This document shows positions 31,001-35,027 of a stretch of 35,027 bases of DNA, one piece after another. This DNA comes from CAYJBH01 sp964369445 (GTDB lineage: Bacteria > Bacillota > Clostridia > Oscillospirales > Ruminococcaceae), in NCBI GenBank assembly GCA_964369445.1, contig CAYJFU010000019.1, positions 1-35,027 on the forward strand, given 5' to 3'. Both the position numbers and the translations under genes were made by a program. The notes under the pieces are model-generated. The model was not told the origin of the DNA and did no database searches. It saw only the letters and a program-made list of their open reading frames with translations. Numbering within the stretch: the first letter of the stretch is position 1; each line of letters opens with the position of its first letter.

Positions 31001-31951
31001 GGTGATGAATTTGTTGTGTTCAGGGAAAATATCACGGAAAATCAGTTTGAGGAAAATGTCAATCGACTAAAAAGCACGGTCAATCTGGAAAAAGAGTTTA
31101 ACGTCACTGTCGGTTACACATGGAACCAAAACTATGATGTGGCGTCGCAGGCGTTTAATCATTACACCGGCAGTGAAAAATACAAGCACATCCTTGCACA
31201 AAATCTTGAAATGGAGATAGCAGCAGGTAAGTTTGCCGTCTTTTTGCAACCGCAGGTGACACTGGCAACAGGAAAAACCGAAAGCGCTGAGGCACTTGTG
31301 CGCCGTGTCGGCGGCGGCGGAACCTATCAGCCGCCCGTATCATTTATACCATTTTATGAAAAAGAGGGCATCATTTCCAAATTGGACACGTTTGTGTTTG
31401 AAACGGTTTGCAGAACCCTTAAAGAATGGCGTTTAGCAGGGCATGAGGAAATATCTTCGGTAGCTGTCAACTGCTCGCGCATGACCATCGCCGAGGTAGG
31501 GATAGTTCGCCGCTTTTCCGAAATATGCGAGCAGTACGGTGTTAAACCATCACAACTTGTAATAGAAATAACCGAAACCACCAATGCAATTAGCGAAAAT
31601 GTATTGAGAACGATAACTAAAAATTTTACCGAAGCTGGATTTGCTATTTCGCTTGATGACTTTGGTAGTGGGTACTCCAACTTGACCTCCTTTGTAATCT
31701 CCGACTTTGATGAGGTTAAGATTGACATGAAAATAATAAATGACATCCATCTTCATGAAAAGTCCAAAGCGCTAACCGAGGTGGTGCTGGTGCTCTGCAA
31801 CAAGCTGAACAGCCTGATCTCCGTCGCCGAGGGGGTGGAGTGCGAAGAACAGCACAATATTCTAAAGGATATGGGGTGCACAAAAGGACAGGGGTATCTG
31901 TTCGACAAGCCCCTGCCCATTGATGAATTTGCAAAGAAATATGTTTTATAG
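28007..31951 (+). CDS. Multi-sensor cyclic-di-GMP protein: PAS-PAS-GGDEF-GAF-PAS-GAF?-GGDEF-EAL
   Basis: About 1314 residues are encoded, with no membrane segment seen. PAS-like sensors lie at about 25-140 and 150-280. The first GGDEF domain (285-445) has DIDNFKGVNDNLGHFFGDEV, the product-inhibition site RGGD (353-356) and the intact signature GGDEF (362-366), so it should make cyclic-di-GMP. A GAF-like region (about 465-640) and a PAS domain with a CEFC pair follow (about 650-760). A second GAF-like region is crossed by the gap at residue 799. The second GGDEF (about 930-1055) keeps RVGGDEF but has GVLYGD in place of GHxxGD and no inhibition site. The EAL domain (about 1070-1314) keeps EALVR (1095), VNCS, VIEITET, LDDFGSGYS, VKIDMK, AEGVE and KGQGYLF, so phosphodiesterase activity is expected. 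GGAG lies 9 nt before the chosen ATG. Confidence 0.9.
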   Translation: MEAHKPDNSNYSVDDIQKEIAHAPTLKAILDMVPMAMNVWDENMNGVMCNKHVATLFGLESEKDYLERVHTLSPQYQPNGVLSTELGIQNFQKALAEGAYVFNWMHQTSNGESIPSEVALYRLAFQQRQFIVGFVRDLRQEFSQLGSEEYNYYFTDAVPTGVLLNEISALSEEWFFSIDLRTGNMQQYMRSIDMSSADGASALAVENIIKSGFVHQDDIDVYKKIVENLSNGVFEPYDIRILNELGEYRYSRLVYKVIKDKADKPIFIIGKGVDVHEQRLLEERSQKDLLTNCYNKISAEQIIAEKLKRRPEATHALFIIDIDNFKGVNDNLGHFFGDEVLKEIADGLHAVFRGGDIIARIGGDEFIVFIENIDDRKVIEDKAKNILKIYNKTFSGEFKDYAISGSVGIALFPQNGKVYDDLYQNADKALYQAKASGKNRFVIYTDELNVGTMRNTTKIENADRIAGVFFDYDLISAVFNILYERGGDKTSIDFALKYICQKYNADRSYIFETLDSGLTYDNTFEFCKAGISSEIDNLQQLPAEIFADFIENAHNGIIYSNNLRETLEIDIAFETMVNQGILSFVHAQIKKDGMMTFFIGLDDCTKTRVWSEKEINSLQYMGKLLSIILQGTHLREEVDKLAENNKNSAHILNSTDDVVYIADTENYDLLYLNETGFKAVGSPGKEILGSVKCYKMLQGLDAPCEFCTNHLLKSDEFYEWTFYNPVIEATFLLKDKLIPFNGKLARLEIATNISKTVTLEKELQERLVDEKFLSGCVELLHSGNDPSVSIYKLLKRVAGXXXXLSNTYEWCEDVVPGYQSELQQLPISELSFLFERCKKQQSFSMRIDDESMSKQSLEYHLMKIQKLTNLTICSIVSDDRITGFVGMDNPQRNAKKALILETVSKFIANFLDETEFVTKLNRLSYYDTLTGLKNRQSYNDAIKSLNKKHIESLGVIYIDIKGLSAINDSKGVLYGDTILKRLAEILTDIYGEDVYRVGGDEFVVFRENITENQFEENVNRLKSTVNLEKEFNVTVGYTWNQNYDVASQAFNHYTGSEKYKHILAQNLEMEIAAGKFAVFLQPQVTLATGKTESAEALVRRVGGGGTYQPPVSFIPFYEKEGIISKLDTFVFETVCRTLKEWRLAGHEEISSVAVNCSRMTIAEVGIVRRFSEICEQYGVKPSQLVIEITETTNAISENVLRTITKNFTEAGFAISLDDFGSGYSNLTSFVISDFDEVKIDMKIINDIHLHEKSKALTEVVLVLCNKLNSLISVAEGVECEEQHNILKDMGCTKGQGYLFDKPLPIDEFAKKYVL
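30404..30413. other. Assembly gap (10 N) inside the GGDEF/EAL gene
   Basis: Falls in a probable GAF domain. The frames on both sides agree. Confidence 0.95.
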
Positions 31952-31982
31952 CTATTCAACTTGAACAACTATATGATAGAAC

Positions 31983-33224
31983 CTATCTAACCTGACCGCA
32001 CCCCTTAACAAAATATTTAACGGTTGTCAGCACGTCCGGCCCCATAGGTCCGCGTGGTGGCAACTTTTGCGTTGAAATGCCGATTTCCGCGCCGAGTCCG
32101 AACTCGCCGCCGTCGGTAAAGCGCGTCGATGCATTGTGATAGACGACAGCCGCGTCCACAACGAGCATAAACGTCTCGGCGGAGTGCATGTCCTCCGTGA
32201 CGATTGCCTCGCTGTGCATGGTGCCGTACCTGGCAATGTGCGCCGCCGCTTCGTTAACGTCCGAAACGACGCGACAGTTAAGCTCCAGATCGTTGTACTC
32301 CGTCGCAAAGCTCTGCTCGTCTGCAAGCCTGACATCGCCGAGTAGCTCCGCCGTCTTTTCACAGCCGTGCCACAGCACACCGTGCGCATCCAGTGCAGTT
32401 TTCGCCATCGGCAAAAACTGTTTTGCAACGTCCTTGTGACACAAAAGTGTTTCGGCGGCATTGCAAACCGACGGACGGTGGGTTTTTGCGTTGACAAGTA
32501 TGTCAAGTGCCATGTCAAGCTTTGCCGCGCTGTCGACATAGACGTGACATATACCGGCGCCGGTCTCGATAACAGGAACTTTGCTGTTTTCAACCGTGTG
32601 TTTTATAAGCCCTGCACCTCCGCGCGGTATGAGCAGATCAATGTACCCTCTCAGCGTCAAGATCTCGTCCGCGGTGGCGCGTGAGGTGTCCTTGACAACG
32701 TATATCAAATGCTCGTCGATGGCGGTTTCACGCAGTGCGCGCGCTATAAGCGTCGCCATTGCCGCGTTGGTGTGCTTGCACTCACTGCCGCCGCGCAGTA
32801 TCGCGCCGTTTCCGGATTTTATTGCGAGCGCCGCAATGTCCGCCGTCACGTTGGGGCGGCTTTCGTATATGGCGGCTATAACCCCAAGCGGAACCGTGGT
32901 TTTTGTTATGCTCATGCCGTTTGAGTGGGTGTGACCTGTGCTACGACCGAGCGGATCCGGCAATGATACTACCTCTAATAACGACTGCGACAGCCCTTCC
33001 AGTCGCTCCTTTGTCAGTAAAAGCCTGTCGATAAACGCTTGCGGCTTTTGCGCCGCCACCGCCGCACTGACATCCTGCTCGTTGCCGGCAAGCAGATCAG
33101 CATTTTCATTGGCGATAAGCTCGGCAAGGCGTTTGATTGCGCCACAGCGCACGCTGTGCGGTTTACCTTGAAGTGTCTGTTGTGCTGTGCGGCTTTGCTG
33201 TGCTGCCGTTTTCAACTCGCTCAT
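31983..33224 (-). CDS. proA: Glutamate-5-semialdehyde dehydrogenase (gamma-glutamyl phosphate reductase)
   Basis: This 413-residue enzyme carries out the second step of proline synthesis, the NADPH-dependent reduction of gamma-glutamyl phosphate. Clear family motifs are PLGVIAAIYESRPNVTADIA, IKSGNGAILRGGSE, LIPRGGAGLI, the catalytic-Cys region HRPSVCNAAETLL, and the C-terminal FTDGGEFGLGAEIGIST and GPMGPDVLTTVKYFVKG. GAGGAGG lies 7 nt before the ATG. The start overlaps the end of proB by 4 nt (ATGA), so the pair is translationally coupled. No proC is in the window. Confidence 0.97.
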   Translation of the reverse strand: MSELKTAAQQSRTAQQTLQGKPHSVRCGAIKRLAELIANENADLLAGNEQDVSAAVAAQKPQAFIDRLLLTKERLEGLSQSLLEVVSLPDPLGRSTGHTHSNGMSITKTTVPLGVIAAIYESRPNVTADIAALAIKSGNGAILRGGSECKHTNAAMATLIARALRETAIDEHLIYVVKDTSRATADEILTLRGYIDLLIPRGGAGLIKHTVENSKVPVIETGAGICHVYVDSAAKLDMALDILVNAKTHRPSVCNAAETLLCHKDVAKQFLPMAKTALDAHGVLWHGCEKTAELLGDVRLADEQSFATEYNDLELNCRVVSDVNEAAAHIARYGTMHSEAIVTEDMHSAETFMLVVDAAVVYHNASTRFTDGGEFGLGAEIGISTQKLPPRGPMGPDVLTTVKYFVKGCGQVR

Positions 33225-34018
33225 AAGCGTGCCTCCTCAGCCTTGAAAAATGTGCCTATATCCTCACCCTTTAAAATGTTGAGAACATTTAGAGGGTTGT
33301 TTCCGTTTGCAATAACCATCGAGATGCCGTTTTGTGTCAAAAGTTTTGCAGCAGACAGCTTGGTGTGCATACCTCCCGTGCCGCGCTTAGAGCCGGCTGA
33401 CACCGCAAAGCTTTCTACATCCGGCGTTATCGATGGCACTTCGGTTATCAGCGTCGCGCCGGGCAGTGCCGGGTTTTTATCAAAAAGTCCGTCAATATCC
33501 GACAGTATGATAACCGCCTCAGCACCGGTTATCAGCGCGACATAAGCCGCAAGCATATCGTTGTCACTGAACTTAATCTCCTGTGAGGACACGGTGTCGT
33601 TTTCGTTTACAATGGGTATGATGCCCATGCGCAGTAGCTTGTCGAACGTGGTTTTTGCGTTTTCTTTGCGCAATTCATCGTCAATGACGTCCTTTGTCAA
33701 CAGCACCTGTGCGATGGTGTTGCCGTAAGCGGAAAAAAATCTGTCGTACATGCTCATAAGCTCGCACTGCCCCACGGCGGCGGCGGCCTGTTTCACCTGT
33801 ACGTCGGTAGGGTAGGGGGTTATGCGCAATTTTCCGACACCCAGCGCCACTGAGCCGGAGCTGACGAGTATAGGTTGTCGACCGCTGTTTGCAATGTCAC
33901 AGATAACCATCGACAGCAACTGCGCGATATTCAGGTTCATGCGCCCTGTCTTGTGTGTAAGCGTCGATGTACCGACCTTTATAACTATTTTTTGTGCATC
34001 AATAAGTGTTTTTCTCAT
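33221..34018 (-). CDS. proB: Glutamate 5-kinase, short form without PUA domain
   Basis: This 265-residue amino-acid kinase phosphorylates glutamate in the first, feedback-inhibited step of proline synthesis. Motifs are IVIKVGTSTLTH, ILVSSGSVALGVGKL, PIVNENDTVS and KFSDNDMLAAYVALI, then GTGGMHTKLSAAKL near the nucleotide site. The protein ends at about 265 residues, so it lacks the C-terminal PUA domain of the E. coli enzyme, as in several Firmicutes. The ribosome site GGAAGA lies about 9 nt before the ATG. A consensus promoter (34048-34076) gives a leader of only about 23 nt, leaving little room for leader control. Confidence 0.97.
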   Translation of the reverse strand: MRKTLIDAQKIVIKVGTSTLTHKTGRMNLNIAQLLSMVICDIANSGRQPILVSSGSVALGVGKLRITPYPTDVQVKQAAAAVGQCELMSMYDRFFSAYGNTIAQVLLTKDVIDDELRKENAKTTFDKLLRMGIIPIVNENDTVSSQEIKFSDNDMLAAYVALITGAEAVIILSDIDGLFDKNPALPGATLITEVPSITPDVESFAVSAGSKRGTGGMHTKLSAAKLLTQNGISMVIANGNNPLNVLNILKGEDIGTFFKAEEARL

Positions 34019-34047
34019 GATAAATCTTCCTTTTAATCACCAGGTTT

Positions 34048-34076
34048 ATTATATAACCATACTGTGTCTTTGTCAA
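34048..34076 (-). promoter_or_regulatory. Consensus sigma-A promoter of proBA
   Basis: On the minus strand TTGACA (34076-34071) and TATAAT (34053-34048) match the consensus fully, with the optimal 17-nt spacer. Transcription should start near 34041. Confidence 0.85.
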
Positions 34077-34366
34077 TTCATTATCCAATCAAATGGGGGT
34101 GTCACATGTCGGTAATTTTATGCGATTCTGTAGTGTTTTGAAAAAACCTGCTATAAATAGAGCGAACAACACAACCGTATCCATTTTGTGTGAAATCATT
34201 GCAATTGGATTGACATGTTGTCTACATGAGGAATATTGCGTGCATATTAATAGTAAGGGGGCCGCGTGTTTATCGTGAGTCTTAAGTCTAGGGGTGAAAG
34301 GTGAATAACGGTGTAGGTTTTCAGTTATTTAACGTCAATTATGCATAATATTGCGGAGGACATGTT
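34077..34366. other. Divergent spacer between proBA and the FAD oxidoreductase gene
   Basis: No gene is seen. TTGACA at about 34210 is a possible -35 for the rightward gene, but no good -10 stands 16-18 nt after it. GGAGGA at 34355-34360 is the ribosome site of the oxidoreductase. Confidence 0.5.
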
Positions 34367-35027
34367 TTGAAACATTATGATGTGGTAGTAGTAGGGGGCG
34401 GAATGGCAGGGCTGACCGCCGCTGCAACGGTGGCACGTGGCGGAAAGTCGGTGGCACTATGTGAAAGAGGGGAGGAGGTTGGCGGTCTTGTAAAAAGTTT
34501 TTGTCGGCAGGGATTTGTGTTCGACTGCGGCATACATGCCGTCGAGAATGCCGGCACTCTACTGCCGATGCTTAAACAGTTGGGCATAGATCCCAAACTG
34601 CAAAAAACCGATGTGATGATACGTATAGGTGAGCACACCGTCAATGTCAGCACAGAGGACAGCTTGACAGAATACAACGACATGCTAAAAAGCCTGTTCC
34701 CGCAAAACAGCAAGGACATCGAGGGAATAATGGGGGAGATTGAACGTACGGTAAAGTCAATGGACGTGCTGTATGGAGTGCAAAATCCGCTTTTTAAAGA
34801 TGATTTAACCGACAAAAAGTACTTAATCGGCGAGCTGTTGCCGTGGCTAGCACGCTACATGGTGACGATAGTACAAATAAGCAGGGCAAAAGAGCCTGTC
34901 AATAAGCGTCTGTCACGCTATACTGACAACAGGGCGCTTATTGATATGATATCACAGCACTTTTTTACCGCGTCGCCGTCGTTTTTTGCACTGGGTTACT
35001 TTTGGTTGTACCGCGACTACTACTACC
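34367..35027 (+). CDS. FAD-dependent NAD(P)-binding oxidoreductase (phytoene desaturase/amine oxidase superfamily), 3' end off the window
   Basis: The frame is open for 220 codons from TTG at 34367 to the window edge. GGAGGA lies 6 nt before the TTG, and the only nearby ATG (34362) stops after two codons. The N-terminus is a dinucleotide-binding fold: YDVVVVGGGMAGLTAAATVA (GxGxxG), then VALCERGEEVGGLVKSF with the downstream GG motif. GFVFDCGIHAVEN is typical of the phytoene-desaturase-like group. The substrate cannot be told from this half; relatives include carotenoid desaturases and all-trans-retinol saturase-like proteins. It is divergent from proBA. Confidence 0.85.
   Translation, partial: MKHYDVVVVGGGMAGLTAAATVARGGKSVALCERGEEVGGLVKSFCRQGFVFDCGIHAVENAGTLLPMLKQLGIDPKLQKTDVMIRIGEHTVNVSTEDSLTEYNDMLKSLFPQNSKDIEGIMGEIERTVKSMDVLYGVQNPLFKDDLTDKKYLIGELLPWLARYMVTIVQISRAKEPVNKRLSRYTDNRALIDMISQHFFTASPSFFALGYFWLYRDYYY

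Overview
The window looks like a scaffold from an uncultured or draft-assembled low-to-mid GC Gram-positive bacterium, most likely class Clostridia (Bacillota). The evidence is long-form HPF, YqeG, a LiaF-like protein, a G5/3D-domain wall protein, zinc-ribbon Ser/Thr kinases with an outside sensor, a SpoIID/LytB domain, an ECF sigma with an RsgI-like partner, short ProB, GAGG/GGAGG ribosome sites and TTGACA/TATAAT promoters. Order and genus cannot be fixed from the sequence alone. Four runs of exactly 10 N (13667, 15695, 16391, 30404) are scaffold gaps. All lie inside genes, and one splits what I read as a single gene.

Layout. 1-761: a left-truncated membrane PAS/GGDEF protein with a degenerate signature (-). 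1498-4461: hpf, a THUMP-domain rRNA methyltransferase and a CDF cation transporter (+), then a strong hairpin facing the convergent 3D-domain protein (4694-5764, -). 6092-8955: a GntR/UTRA regulator, then an ECF sigma with an RsgI/PepSY protein ending in an acidic tail (-). 9305-16951: a block of large envelope-facing genes (-): a CinA-transmembrane-dead sortase-SpoIID fusion and two adjacent zinc-ribbon Ser/Thr kinases, one with a PASTA-like and one with a solute-binding-protein-like outside domain. 17242-22921: glyS, a DUF3267-like membrane HExxH protein, a LiaF-like protein, an M24 aminopeptidase, an endonuclease-IV-like TIM barrel and yqeG (-). 23206-24798: an AraC-type HTH protein and a divergent orphan MsmX/UgpC-type ATPase. 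25065-27766: a VOC protein, a nitroreductase-fold protein and an unknown lipoprotein (+). 28007-31951: a 1.3-kb-residue-scale PAS/GGDEF/GAF/PAS/GGDEF/EAL protein (+). 31983-34018: proBA (-) behind a consensus promoter. 34367-35027: a right-truncated FAD oxidoreductase (+).

The genes do not form one pathway. The central 7-17 kb block is the coherent part: proteins with a cytoplasmic output (kinase, sigma, CinA) joined through one membrane segment to extracytoplasmic modules, which suggests envelope or nutrient sensing (inference). Cyclic-di-GMP signalling appears at both ends.

The spacers hold several small dispersed repeat families: a GC-rich hairpin followed by an AAAATATTYGTC tail and bounded by imperfect inverted repeats; a second element sharing a GCGGAAAAATCGCC core and TTAGATAGTGTCGACAA ends; and a small GTTTTG-loop hairpin that sits exactly 28 nt upstream of three unrelated start codons. 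I see no tRNA, rRNA, CRISPR array, transposase or phage gene.
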